Source: Jiella soli (GTDB taxonomy: Bacteria > Pseudomonadota > Alphaproteobacteria > Rhizobiales > Rhizobiaceae). From it: a stretch of DNA of 64,000 nt. Below, one piece after another: positions 51,325-60,308 of the stretch (position 1 is its first letter; every line of letters starts with the position of its first letter). Location of the stretch: assembly GCF_020615385.1 (NCBI RefSeq), contig NZ_JAJAVB010000014.1:58174-122173 (forward strand). Direction: 5' to 3'. The notes beneath the pieces were generated by a model that did no database searches, was not told the origin of the DNA, and saw only the letters and a list, made by a program, of their open reading frames with translations. The position numbers and the translations under genes were made by a program.

Positions 51325-51984
51325 ATGCGAGCCAGACACCGCAGCTTCGCCGTCATCGGCCTCGGCTCCTTCGGCTCGACCGTCGCGACGGCGCTGGCGG
51401 GCAGCGGCGACGACGTCGTCGGGATCGACATCGACGAGACGCGGGTGCGCCAGCACGCCGACGACCTGTCCCAGGCCCTGATCATCGATGCCCGCGACGA
51501 GGACGCCCTTGCGGAGGCGGGGCTTGCCGAGCACGACGTCGTCCTCGTGGCGATCGGCGAGGATCTCGAGGCCAGCGTCATCTGCACGATGAACCTCAAG
51601 CTGATCGGCGCCAAATGCATCTGGGTGAAGGCGTTCTCCAAGACCCATCACCGCATCCTCTCGCGCCTCGGCGCCGACCGCGTCATCCAGCCCGAGCGCG
51701 ATACCGGCCTTCATGTCGCCGAGACCCTGCATTCGCCCTTCGTCTCGGACTTCATGAGCCTCGGCAACGGCTTCCACGTCGTCAACATCGTCATCGACGA
51801 GGAGATCGCCGGCCGCAAGATCGGCGATCTCGGCAAGACCGACGGCGAGACGCTGCGCGTCGTCGGCGTCATGCGCGGCGCCCGTTCGATCGAGTGCAGG
51901 GAGGACCTCACGCTGGAAGAGAACGACCGCCTCCTCCTGCTCGGCCGCCGCAACGATCTGCGCCGCTTCACCGGGCAGTTCTGA
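51325..51984 (+). CDS. ktrA: K+ uptake regulatory subunit, TrkA/KtrA family
   Basis: A 219-residue RCK protein: an N-terminal NAD(H)-binding domain starting FAVIGLGSFGSTVATAL with GIDIDE, and a C-terminal RCK_C domain (from ~135). It gates the membrane subunit encoded next (TTG start one base after its stop). GGGAGAAACC precedes the ATG. KtrA is used rather than TrkA because it has one RCK unit. Confidence 0.9.
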   Translation: MRARHRSFAVIGLGSFGSTVATALAGSGDDVVGIDIDETRVRQHADDLSQALIIDARDEDALAEAGLAEHDVVLVAIGEDLEASVICTMNLKLIGAKCIWVKAFSKTHHRILSRLGADRVIQPERDTGLHVAETLHSPFVSDFMSLGNGFHVVNIVIDEEIAGRKIGDLGKTDGETLRVVGVMRGARSIECREDLTLEENDRLLLLGRRNDLRRFTGQF

Positions 51985-51985
51985 G

Positions 51986-53332
51986 TTGAAGCCCCTGCTT
52001 CTGAGGCAGGCGCGGCGCCCGCCCATCCTGCGGCTGTCGCCGCCCGCCGTCCTGCTTCTGGTCTATGGCGGGCTCGTCGTCCTTGGAACGCTCGTCCTGA
52101 AGCTGCCGCTGGCGTCGGTTCACGATACAGGCTGGATGGCGGCCCTGTTCACCGCGGCCTCCGCCGTCACCGTGACCGGCCTTGCGGTCGTCGACACCGG
52201 CTCGCACTTCACCGTCTTCGGGCAGGTCGTCATCCTGAGCCTGATCCAGCTCGGCGGCCTCGGCCTGATGACGGTCGCGGCCTTTCTCCTGTCGGTGCTG
52301 GGCCTGCGCATGCCGATCCGCCATCAGCTGGTGCTCGGCGAGGATCTGAACCGCACCGATCTCGGCGGCCTCTTCGCCCTGGTCTGGCTGATCTTCCGCG
52401 TCGTCGCGATCTTCGAGATCCTGGGCGCGGCCTGTCTCGCTTTCGTCTTCGTGCCGCGAGAGGGATGGGCGCAGGGTCTGTGGAGCAGCCTCTTCCACTC
52501 CGTCTCGGCCTTCAACAATGCCGGTTTCGCGCTCTATCCGGACAGCCTCACCCGCTTCGTCGGCAACCCGGTCGTCAATATCACCATCGCCGCGCTCCTG
52601 ATCGTCGGCGGCATCGGCTTCTCGGTTCTCGCCGATCTCTGGCAGCAACGGCGCTGGAAGTCGCTGACCCTGCATTCGAAGCTGATGCTTGCGGGCACCG
52701 CCGGGCTGATCGTCGCCTCGGTCGTGGTGTTCGCAGCGCTCGAATGGAACAATCCCGGGACGCTGGGCCGGCTCGAAGTGGCGGACCGGCTCTGGGCGTC
52801 CCTGTTTCAGGGGGTGACGACGCGCACGGCCGGCTTCAACACCGTCGACATCGCGAAGGTGCTCGATCCGACGGCGCTCGCCATGATCGCCCAGATGATC
52901 ATCGGCGCCGGCTCCACCTCGACGGGCGGCGGCATCAAGGTATCGACCTTCATGGTCCTGACCCTTGCGACCGTGGCCTTCCTGAAGCGGCGCGAACGGA
53001 TCGCGGTCTTCGGGCGCAGCCTGGGACCGGAAGAGGTGCTGAAGGCGCTCGCCCTTGCCATGCTGTTCGTGGCGGTGCTGATCGCCGCGCTGTTCACGCT
53101 GCTCCTGACCGGTGCGGCCGGCTTCCTCGACCTGTTCTTCGAGACGGCCTCGGCGCTCGGCACGGTCGGCCTCTCGCGCGGCGCGACGGGCGCCTTCGGC
53201 CCCACCGGCCAGATCGTCGTCATCGCCGTCATGTTCGTCGGGCGCGTCGGACCTTTGTCCCTCGGCTTCTTCCTCGGCCAGAGGACGCGGCCGCGCATCG
53301 GCTACCCGGCAAGCCGCGTCTATCTCGGCTGA
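51986..53332 (+). CDS. ktrB: K+ uptake membrane subunit, TrkH/KtrB family
   Basis: A 448-residue protein with the four-fold M1-P-M2 repeats of SKT transporters and filter-like segments AASAVTVTGLAVVDTG, SVSAFNNAGFAL, GVTTRTAGFNTVD and TASALGTVGLSRG. With KtrA it forms a Na+- or nucleotide-controlled K+ channel-like uptake system. The start is TTG 51986, so coupled translation from ktrA is likely. Confidence 0.92.
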   Translation: MKPLLLRQARRPPILRLSPPAVLLLVYGGLVVLGTLVLKLPLASVHDTGWMAALFTAASAVTVTGLAVVDTGSHFTVFGQVVILSLIQLGGLGLMTVAAFLLSVLGLRMPIRHQLVLGEDLNRTDLGGLFALVWLIFRVVAIFEILGAACLAFVFVPREGWAQGLWSSLFHSVSAFNNAGFALYPDSLTRFVGNPVVNITIAALLIVGGIGFSVLADLWQQRRWKSLTLHSKLMLAGTAGLIVASVVVFAALEWNNPGTLGRLEVADRLWASLFQGVTTRTAGFNTVDIAKVLDPTALAMIAQMIIGAGSTSTGGGIKVSTFMVLTLATVAFLKRRERIAVFGRSLGPEEVLKALALAMLFVAVLIAALFTLLLTGAAGFLDLFFETASALGTVGLSRGATGAFGPTGQIVVIAVMFVGRVGPLSLGFFLGQRTRPRIGYPASRVYLG

Positions 53333-53374
53333 CTTGAGAGGACCCTGTCACCGGGTCCGGAAGCCGCCTGTCGA

Positions 53375-53569
53375 TCAGGCGACTTCCTTGCGCAGGGTAT
53401 GGAGTTCCGCCATCGCCTCCTCGACCAGGCGCGCGGCGCTGCCGCAGCCGATCCGGGAGGCTTCCTGCGACAGGTACTGGCACAGATTGGTCAAGGTCGC
53501 GATGTCCTTTTCCAGCGAAGCCTCCGGGCTTCCGCGGAACTCCTGCCTCTGACGCATCCATCCGATCAT
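53375..53569 (-). CDS. Small helical protein, third gene of the GNAT operon
   Basis: A 64-residue protein (MIGWMRQRQEFRGSPEASLEK, ending MAELHTLRKEVA), largely helical, with two Cys (TNLCQYL, IGCGSA). It overlaps the upstream small gene by ATGA. I do not recognise the family. Strongly coupled placement makes it likely real. Confidence 0.65.
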   Translation of the reverse strand: MIGWMRQRQEFRGSPEASLEKDIATLTNLCQYLSQEASRIGCGSAARLVEEAMAELHTLRKEVA

Positions 53570-53832
53570 CGATTCATCCCTTGTACGCTCAACTCTGCTG
53601 CTTGATTTTCGGCGAGCGCCGTCTTGAGCTTGATCTCGAGCAATGTCGCCAGCGGCGACCGGTCGGCGAGGTCGGCGCGATGGTCCCGCCCCTCCCAGAC
53701 CATCGCCACCTCGAGGAGACACATGTCGAGAATCCGTGCCGCGAACGGCATCGAGAGCTCCCTGGCCGCATCGCGGTTCGCGGCGATCGACGAGACCAGC
53801 CGCGCCAGCTCGGCTTCATCTTCGACACGCAT
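53566..53832 (-). CDS. Small helical protein, second gene of the GNAT operon
   Basis: An 88-residue protein, acidic at the start (MRVEDEAELARLVSSI) and helical throughout (LATLLEIKLKTALAENQAAEL). It starts three bases after the GNAT stop and its own stop overlaps the next start. Function unknown. Operon position suggests a role with the acetyltransferase. Confidence 0.65.
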   Translation of the reverse strand: MRVEDEAELARLVSSIAANRDAARELSMPFAARILDMCLLEVAMVWEGRDHRADLADRSPLATLLEIKLKTALAENQAAELSVQGMNR

Positions 53833-53835
53833 GGA

Positions 53836-54474
53836 TCAGAACCCGGCTGAGGGCCGTTCGAAGACCCCGGGGACGTGCCACATCCCCTCGGCCCGCACGG
53901 TCTGATAGGGATCGCCCATCTTCACCGCGTCTTCGAACGGCTCGATCTCGTCCACCATTTCGACCACCGCATAGCCGCCGAGATCGAAGGGGGCGCCATT
54001 GTCGCGGATCTGGAAGCCGAAGTGCTGCCAGAACGGCAGGAGCTCTTCCTTGGCGTGGCCGTAGAGCTTGCGGAAGCCCTTGGCCCGGCAAAGGTCGACG
54101 CTGGCCCGCACGAGTTCGAAGGCGATCCGGGACTTGCGGAACTCCTTGCGGACCGCAAGCCGCTCCATCTTCGCGAAGTCGCCGAAGAAGCGGATGCGCA
54201 TGCAGCCGGCCGGTTCGCCCTTGACGCTGTAGAGGAGATGCGTCGCTGCGAAGTCATTGCCGTCGAACTGCTGGTCGAAGGCGAAGGTCTGCTCGCCCAT
54301 GAAGACGGCGGAGCGGATGGCGGCGACCTTGAGGAAATCGTCCATGCCGTGGACGACCGCGATGCCCGTCCCGCCCTCGCGTGCCTCGTTCGAGGCAAAG
54401 CGGCGGGGCTGCGAAGGCTTGGCCACCGCGTCGATTCCGCCGAAATCGGAGGACATATCACTTGCTGAAGTCAT
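53836..54474 (-). CDS. GNAT-family N-acetyltransferase
   Basis: A 212-residue protein with a GNAT core (~50-190): GCMRIRFFGDFAKMERLAVRKEFRKSRIAFELV is motif A with the acyl-CoA loop, and KLYGHAKEELLPFWQHFGF is motif B. It has a ~35-residue Ser/Asp-rich N-terminal extension. GGAGAAGG precedes ATG 54474. It leads a three-gene block and diverges from a LysR regulator 86 bp away. Substrate unknown. Confidence 0.87.
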   Translation of the reverse strand: MTSASDMSSDFGGIDAVAKPSQPRRFASNEAREGGTGIAVVHGMDDFLKVAAIRSAVFMGEQTFAFDQQFDGNDFAATHLLYSVKGEPAGCMRIRFFGDFAKMERLAVRKEFRKSRIAFELVRASVDLCRAKGFRKLYGHAKEELLPFWQHFGFQIRDNGAPFDLGGYAVVEMVDEIEPFEDAVKMGDPYQTVRAEGMWHVPGVFERPSAGF

Positions 54475-54560
54475 GCCGCCTTCTCCATAATTATCACCGA
54501 AGCGACGATAGGAGCTGGTCAAACGGCCGAATGCAGCAAACATGACATCGGGGTGTTCGT

Positions 54561-55583
54561 GTGAGTGAACGCCTGCGCGACGCGCTTGACTGGGACGGGG
54601 TGAAGACCCTGCTGGCGATCGTCGAGCACGAGAGCTTCCGGCAGGCTGCAGCCGATCTCGGGCGGAGCGTGAACACCGTTCGCTCGACCATCGAGCGGCT
54701 GGAGGACCAGCTCGGCTTCCGGCTGTTCTACCGGGAGGTCAACGGCGCGCGCCTGACGCCGGAGGGCCGCCGCCTGCTCGCATCGGCCCGCCAGGTGGAG
54801 CAGTCCGTCTCCGATCTGTGCCGCGTCGCCAAGACGTCTTCCGATACGATGTCGGGCGAAGTCCAGCTCGCCGTGACCGAAGGGATCGGCACCTTCTGGC
54901 TGGTGCCGCAGCTGGTCGACTTCCTCGCCGATACCGGACGCGACATGCAGGTCAACCTCAGATGCGCGCTGCGGTCGGTCGACGTCCTGCGCATGGAGGC
55001 GGACATCTCGGTCCAGCTGATCGAGCCCACCTCTCCGGACCTGATCAAGAAGCGGATCGGCTATGTCCATCTCTCGCCCTTCGCCGGCCGCTCCTACAGC
55101 GAACGTCACGGCCTGCCCAATTCGCTCGCCGAACTCGCGGACCACCGGGTGATCGAGCAGGAGATGGATCAGTTCGCCGGCTACGGGCTCGACAAGATCT
55201 TCACGCCGGAGATCGCCAAGAAAATGGTGCCCCTGCGCACCAATTTTGCCAGCGCCCACTACTGGTCGATCGCCAAGGGGGCCGGGCTCGGCTTCCTGCC
55301 CAACTACGCCATGGCGATCGGCGGCGACCTCGTTCCCGTGCCGCTCGACCTGAAGTTCCGTGTGCCGATCTGGCTCGCCATCCATCCGCAGGTGATCAAG
55401 ACATCGCGGCACCGGGCGATCGTCGACTGGCTCGTCGACTGCTTCTCCACCGAACGCTTTCCCTGGTTCGGTGAGGCTTTCCTGACGCCGACCGAGATCA
55501 ACGGCCTGATCGGAGCCTCCGGGGAGATGAAAACCTACTTCCAGGGTTTCACGCCCCGGCTGATCGCCGGCTCCTCGGCATAG
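54561..55583 (+). CDS. LysR-family transcriptional regulator
   Basis: A 340-residue LTTR. The N-terminal HTH is DWDGVKTLLAIVEHESFRQAAADLGRSVNTVRSTIERLEDQLGFRLFYR, and the C-terminal effector domain is complete with a ~40-residue extension ending LIAGSSA. The start is GTG 54561. It diverges from the GNAT operon, the usual arrangement of a LysR protein and its target, so it probably controls that operon. Confidence 0.9.
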   Translation: MSERLRDALDWDGVKTLLAIVEHESFRQAAADLGRSVNTVRSTIERLEDQLGFRLFYREVNGARLTPEGRRLLASARQVEQSVSDLCRVAKTSSDTMSGEVQLAVTEGIGTFWLVPQLVDFLADTGRDMQVNLRCALRSVDVLRMEADISVQLIEPTSPDLIKKRIGYVHLSPFAGRSYSERHGLPNSLAELADHRVIEQEMDQFAGYGLDKIFTPEIAKKMVPLRTNFASAHYWSIAKGAGLGFLPNYAMAIGGDLVPVPLDLKFRVPIWLAIHPQVIKTSRHRAIVDWLVDCFSTERFPWFGEAFLTPTEINGLIGASGEMKTYFQGFTPRLIAGSSA

Positions 55584-55680
55584 AGCATCGGGTCGGCAGA
55601 CCGAAAGCGCTCCGCCGACCCATCTCCATCTTGCCGCATCGGATTCTTCCGCCGAGCGGTTCCGCCTTCCGGTCCGATGC
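55581..55680. repeat. REP-like palindromic element 2
   Basis: It begins at the LysR stop with TAGAGCATCGGG, shared with element 1, and has two tandem hairpins: GGGTCGGC/GCCGACCC (55590-55597 with 55614-55621) and GCATCGG/CCGATGC (55636-55642 with 55674-55680). It lies between convergent LysR and usp genes and could act as a two-way terminator. Confidence 0.55.
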
Positions 55681-55726
55681 ACAATGCCGCGTCGCGCGCT
55701 CTGCGCCCCGCGGCCTGATCACAGTC

Positions 55727-56566
55727 TCAGTGCGCCAGGATCACCGGCATCCCGGCATGGTCGAGGATATGGTTGGTGGCGCCGCCGAAGATCATCTGGC
55801 GCAGCCGGCTCTGGGTGTAGGCGCCCTTGACGAGCAGGTCGCAGCCGAGCACGGAGGCCTCCTCGAGGATCGCCTCGCCGGACCGTATCCGCTTGTCGGA
55901 AAGAAGCTTCAACTCGGCGGCGATCCCGTTGCGGCGCAGGCGCCGCTGGACGAGTTCGCCGGACGGGCGGTCGCCGAGAGCGCCGTCGTCGGCAAGGACG
56001 ACGACCCGCTTGGCATCGCGGATGAAAGGCTTGGCAAAGCCGATGGTGCGCGCCGTCTCGCTGGAGCCGTTCCAGGCGATCACGACGGTTTCGGCAAGGC
56101 TTGCGACCGGTTTCGGAGGCGCCAGGAGGATCGGTCCGCCACTGTCGAAAAGGGCTGACTCGAGCGTGGTGATCGAACTGCCGTTGGCGCGCGGCTGGCC
56201 GACGACCGTCAGGTCGAATACCCGGCCGTAGCTGCCGAGAAAGCCGTCCCCGGCCATCGTCGCCTCGTTCCAGATCGCACGCGGGCCGTCGCTCTCGCCC
56301 GTGCCCGCTTCGCCCATCGCGAGGCCGTGCTCGCCCATGACGCGGGCAAACAGGCTTCGCGCCTCCGCCATGGCCTGGCGGTGGTCCCACTCCGCGCTGT
56401 GGATCATCGCGACGCTGGCCGGATCCCAGCCGATGCCCGCAAGCGGCGGAACCTGAAGGGCGAACCCCTCGATCACGCTTTGGAAGCGCTCGGCGGTCGC
56501 GGCCGCGAGATCGAGCGTCAGACGAGCGTCCTCATGGTGTTCGACGGGCACGAGAATCGTTTTCAT
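55727..56566 (-). CDS. Universal stress protein, two-domain
   Basis: A 279-residue tandem UspA protein. It starts MKTILVPVEHHEDARLTLDLA, and the second half has VVIAWNGSSETARTIGFA. The ATP-binding G-2x-G-9x-GS signature appears in the C-terminal half as VKGAYTQSRLRQMIFGGATNHIL. AAAGGGG precedes the ATG. It diverges from an MFS transporter with a short gap. Confidence 0.87.
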   Translation of the reverse strand: MKTILVPVEHHEDARLTLDLAAATAERFQSVIEGFALQVPPLAGIGWDPASVAMIHSAEWDHRQAMAEARSLFARVMGEHGLAMGEAGTGESDGPRAIWNEATMAGDGFLGSYGRVFDLTVVGQPRANGSSITTLESALFDSGGPILLAPPKPVASLAETVVIAWNGSSETARTIGFAKPFIRDAKRVVVLADDGALGDRPSGELVQRRLRRNGIAAELKLLSDKRIRSGEAILEEASVLGCDLLVKGAYTQSRLRQMIFGGATNHILDHAGMPVILAH

Positions 56567-56593
56567 TTGGCCCCTTTGGGATATCTATGACAC

Positions 56594-58174
56594 GTGATCG
56601 GCGATCCCCTCGTCGCCGATAGACCCATTCTAGCCGATCGTAGTCCCGCCTTCATGCCCCCTCTCGATTCCGATTCCGATCCTGACAGCGCGGCCGCGAC
56701 CGCCGCCCCATCGGCCGCCAGCGCCAGACGGCAGTTCCTCACCGTCTTTCCCTCGATCATGTTGCCGATGTTCCTGGCGGTGGTCGATCAGACCATCGTC
56801 GCAACGGCGCTGCCGGCGATCGCGGCTTCGCTCGGCGATGTCGACCGGCTGTCCTGGATCGTCGTCTCCTATCTCGTCGCGACCACGATCGCGGCCCCGG
56901 TCTATGGCCGGCTCGGCGACGTGCTCGGCCGAAGACGTCTGATGTTCGTGGCGCTGGCGGTCTTCATCGGCGCGTCCGTCCTGTGCGCGCTGTCGCAGAG
57001 CATGCTCATGCTGACCGTCGCGCGCATTCTGCAAGGGGCCGGCGGCGGCGGTTTGATGACCTTGTCGCAGGCGCTGATCGGCGAGGCGATCCCGCCGCGC
57101 GAGCGGGCGCGCTATCAGGGCTATCTCGCCGCCGTCGCCGTCACGTCCAGCACGTTCGGCCCGGTGGTCGGGGGCTTCCTGACCGAGAGTTTCGGCTGGC
57201 AATCGGTCTTCCTTGTCAATGTCCCGGTGGGTGCGCTCGCCGCGCTCCTCGCATTGCGGCTGCCGCAGCGGGCGGGCACGGGCGAGGCCTTCCGCTTCGA
57301 CACGCCCGGGCTCCTGCTCTTCGCCACCTTCATCGCCTCCACGCTGATCATGCTGGAAGGCTCGCGCGCCGCCCTCTCCGGCGATGTCCTGATGCCGCTT
57401 GTCCTGGCCACCGTGGCCCTGGCCGCGGTGATCCTCCTCATCCGGCGCGAGCGGCGCACGCCCTCGCCGCTCCTGCCGATCCCGCTCCTGAAACATCCGG
57501 CGATCTGGCGCTGCGATGCGGCCGCCGCCTTCCATGGCGCGACGCTGGTCTCGCTGATCACCTTCCTCCCGCTCTATTTCCGGATGGTGCACGGCACGTC
57601 GGCGGCCGTCACCGGCTTCCTGATCATCCCGATGACCATCGGCATCGGCGTCGGCTCGCTGATCACCGGGCGCATCGTCGGGCGCACCGGCGCGACGGCG
57701 GTCTTTCCTTCCGTCGGCCTCGCGATCGTCGTCCCGGGCCTCGCCTTCGTCGCCCTGGCCTCCCCCTATCTCGGCGCGGTCACCCTCTCGCTGATCTTCG
57801 GCGTGCTGGCGATCTTCATGGGGACGGTGATGGGCGTCGTGCAGCTGACCGTGCAGCTTGCCGCCGGCAGCCGCCAGCTCGGCGCGGGCGCGGCGAGCGT
57901 CCAGTTCTCGCGATCGCTCGGTGCAGCCGTCGGCACGGCGATCGTCGGCTCGGTCCTCTTCGCGACCCTGACCCTCGCGAGCCCCGGGATCGGAGACGCC
58001 GTCGGGCGAATCCTCGAAGAAGGTCCGGCGGCGCTCCACGGGCTCTCGGCGATCCAGCGGCAATCGATCGAGGCCGGCCTCGGCCAGGCCTTCCGCAACG
58101 CCTTCTTCTGCACGGCGGCCTTCGCGGCGGCGGCGATGCTGTTGTTCTGGACGCAGCCGATCCGGCGCGTGTGA
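56594..58174 (+). CDS. MFS transporter, DHA2/EmrB-QacA type
   Basis: A ~526-residue protein with 14 hydrophobic segments. Motif A lies in VYGRLGDVLGRRRLMF and motif C in GPVVGGFLTESFGWQSVFLVNVPVG, typical of drug/H+ antiporters of the DHA2 family. The frame opens at GTG 56594; ATG 56654 (MPPLDSDSD) is an alternative and neither has a clear ribosome binding site. No TetR regulator is beside it. Confidence 0.88.
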   Translation: MIGDPLVADRPILADRSPAFMPPLDSDSDPDSAAATAAPSAASARRQFLTVFPSIMLPMFLAVVDQTIVATALPAIAASLGDVDRLSWIVVSYLVATTIAAPVYGRLGDVLGRRRLMFVALAVFIGASVLCALSQSMLMLTVARILQGAGGGGLMTLSQALIGEAIPPRERARYQGYLAAVAVTSSTFGPVVGGFLTESFGWQSVFLVNVPVGALAALLALRLPQRAGTGEAFRFDTPGLLLFATFIASTLIMLEGSRAALSGDVLMPLVLATVALAAVILLIRRERRTPSPLLPIPLLKHPAIWRCDAAAAFHGATLVSLITFLPLYFRMVHGTSAAVTGFLIIPMTIGIGVGSLITGRIVGRTGATAVFPSVGLAIVVPGLAFVALASPYLGAVTLSLIFGVLAIFMGTVMGVVQLTVQLAAGSRQLGAGAASVQFSRSLGAAVGTAIVGSVLFATLTLASPGIGDAVGRILEEGPAALHGLSAIQRQSIEAGLGQAFRNAFFCTAAFAAAAMLLFWTQPIRRV

Positions 58175-58335
58175 CGAGGCTCCTTGCAGCCCGTCCGAAA
58201 GGCGGGCAGCGCCGGCCGCTGAAAGAGCTGCGCCTAGCGGTCGCCGCGCCGCATTCGGGCGTTAGCTAGGGTCGGTCAAGCGGCCGGTTCCTGCGAATCG
58301 TCGCGCCACATTTTTCCCGACGCCGTGAAGAGGTC

Positions 58336-60132
58336 ATGCTCGAACTTCTCTATGTCTCGATTCTGATCGGCACGATCCTCGTCCTGGTGGCGGCGTTTTC
58401 GAGCCTGCTCGCCTTCCGCTTCGGCGCGCCGCTGCTGCTTCTGTTCCTGTCGATCGGCCTCCTGGCGGGGGTCGACGGGCTCGGGCTCGACTTCGACAAT
58501 GCGGGCCTTGCCTATTTCGTCGGGACGATCGCGCTCGCGATCATCCTCTTCGATTCCGGCTTCGGCACGCATCTGTCGACCTTCCGCCAGGCGGCCTATC
58601 CGGCGATCACGCTCGCGACCGCCGGCGTCCTCATCACCTCGGTGATGTTCGGCCTCGCCGCCTCCTCGCTCCTCCATCTGTCGATCGTGGAGGGCATCCT
58701 CCTCGGCGCGATCGTCGGCTCGACGGACGCGGCGGCCGTGTTCTTCCTCCTGCGCGTCGGCGGCGTCACCATCCGCGACCGGGTGCGCTCGCTGCTCGAG
58801 ATCGAATCCGGCACCAACGACCCGATGGCGATCTTCCTGACCATCGCCCTGGTCGAGCTGCTCGGCCGGGGCGATGGCCTCGACGCCATCGGCCTCAGCG
58901 TCATTCTGGGCTTCGTGAAGCAGATGGGGCTTGGCCTCGTCTTCGGTCTCGGCGGCGGCTTCATGATCGCGGAAATCCTGACGCGCCTTCAGATCGACCG
59001 GGGCCTGATGCCGATCATGACGCTCGGCCTCGCGCTCCTCGTCTTCGCCCTCACCGGCGCGGTCGGCGGCTCCGGCTTCCTCGCCGTCTATGTCGCGGGA
59101 CTCTACGCCGGCAATAGCGGGCTGAAGGCCGCAAGCCACGTCAAGCGCTTCCAGGACGGGCTGACATGGCTCGCCCAGATCGTCATGTTCCTGATCCTCG
59201 GCCTGCTCGCCACGCCGTCCCAGTTTTCGCTGATCTTCTGGCCCGCCCTCGGCCTCGCGGCCTTCCTCATCTTCGTCGCTCGGCCGCTGGCGGTCTGGCT
59301 CTGCCTCCTGCCGTTCGGATTCCAGCGGCGCGAGACGGCCTTCGTCTCCTGGGTCGGGCTCAGGGGCGCGGTCTCCATCCTCCTCGCCATCGTCCCGCTG
59401 ATCGGCGGCCTCGACGACGCGCGCCTGTTCTTCAACAGCGCCTTCATCATCGTGCTCGCCTCGCTCCTCGTCCAGGGCTGGACGATCGGCGTCGTGGCCA
59501 GACGGCTCGGCCTCGTCGTGCCGCCGCGGATCGGCCCGATCGAGAAGTTCGAGCTGGAACTGCCGGGCAGTCCGGACCACGAGCTCCTGTCCTACCGCGT
59601 CGTGCCGGACAGCCCGGTGGCGCGGGGCGAGCGTGTTCCGCGCTGGGCGCGGCCTTCGCTCGTCATTCGCGATGGCCGCTCCATGCGCTACCAATATGCC
59701 GGGCGGCTGCAGTCCGGCGACTACGTCTACCTCTTCATCTCGCCGCGCTATCCCCCGCTCCTCGACCGGCTGTTCGCGAGCCCCGCCCCGGTGACGGCGG
59801 ACGATGCGGAGTTCTTCGGCGATTTCGCGCTCGACCCTGCGGCACGGGCGAAGGACCTTGCCGCCGCCTACGGCTTCCGGCTGCATCCGGACGAGGAGAC
59901 GATGTCGATCTCCGAGATGATGATCCGGCGACTCGGCGGCGAGGCCGACTATGGCGACCGCGTTGCCGCCTCCCCGGTGGAACTGATCGTCCGCCAGACG
60001 GGAATCGACGGCGCTGTCGTCGCGGCGGGCCTGTCGCTGGAGCCGGGCAGCGGACGCGGCGGCCAGATCCCGCTCTTCTACAGCGGCCGCGACATCGCCG
60101 GCTTCTTCGCCCGGCTTCTCGGCCGCGGCTGA
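58336..60132 (+). CDS. nhaP2: K+/H+ antiporter, NhaP2/CvrA type
   Basis: A 598-residue CPA1 antiporter with about twelve helices to ~395, the ion site motifs AIVGSTDAAAVFFLL and EIESGTNDPMAIFL, then a TrkA-C-like domain and a C-terminal CorC-type transporter-associated domain (from ~490). It should export K+ (or Na+) for protons. GAAGAGG precedes the ATG. It may balance the KtrAB uptake system encoded 5 kb away. Confidence 0.9.
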   Translation: MLELLYVSILIGTILVLVAAFSSLLAFRFGAPLLLLFLSIGLLAGVDGLGLDFDNAGLAYFVGTIALAIILFDSGFGTHLSTFRQAAYPAITLATAGVLITSVMFGLAASSLLHLSIVEGILLGAIVGSTDAAAVFFLLRVGGVTIRDRVRSLLEIESGTNDPMAIFLTIALVELLGRGDGLDAIGLSVILGFVKQMGLGLVFGLGGGFMIAEILTRLQIDRGLMPIMTLGLALLVFALTGAVGGSGFLAVYVAGLYAGNSGLKAASHVKRFQDGLTWLAQIVMFLILGLLATPSQFSLIFWPALGLAAFLIFVARPLAVWLCLLPFGFQRRETAFVSWVGLRGAVSILLAIVPLIGGLDDARLFFNSAFIIVLASLLVQGWTIGVVARRLGLVVPPRIGPIEKFELELPGSPDHELLSYRVVPDSPVARGERVPRWARPSLVIRDGRSMRYQYAGRLQSGDYVYLFISPRYPPLLDRLFASPAPVTADDAEFFGDFALDPAARAKDLAAAYGFRLHPDEETMSISEMMIRRLGGEADYGDRVAASPVELIVRQTGIDGAVVAAGLSLEPGSGRGGQIPLFYSGRDIAGFFARLLGRG

Positions 60133-60308
60133 CGCCGTCCCGCACCCCGCCGAACGGCCCGGCTTTCGCCGGCAGTTAGAAGAACTGAGCTTCGAAGCGG
60201 GGAGAGCCTTCTTGCCCGGAAAGGCGGGACCGACCTAAGAAGAGGAGGAAAACGAGCGTCTGCCGCAAAGCCAGAGCGGCGACGGCCCATAGCGAGAGGA
60301 CAGAACCG

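Noticed and set aside
56630-58063. A 477-codon minus-strand frame opposite the MFS transporter
   Set aside because: Arg/Asp/Gly-rich translation of the antisense strand; the plus-strand gene has clear family motifs.
58276-59886. A 536-codon minus-strand frame opposite the K+/H+ antiporter
   Set aside because: Highly charged, repetitive translation typical of antisense to membrane proteins.
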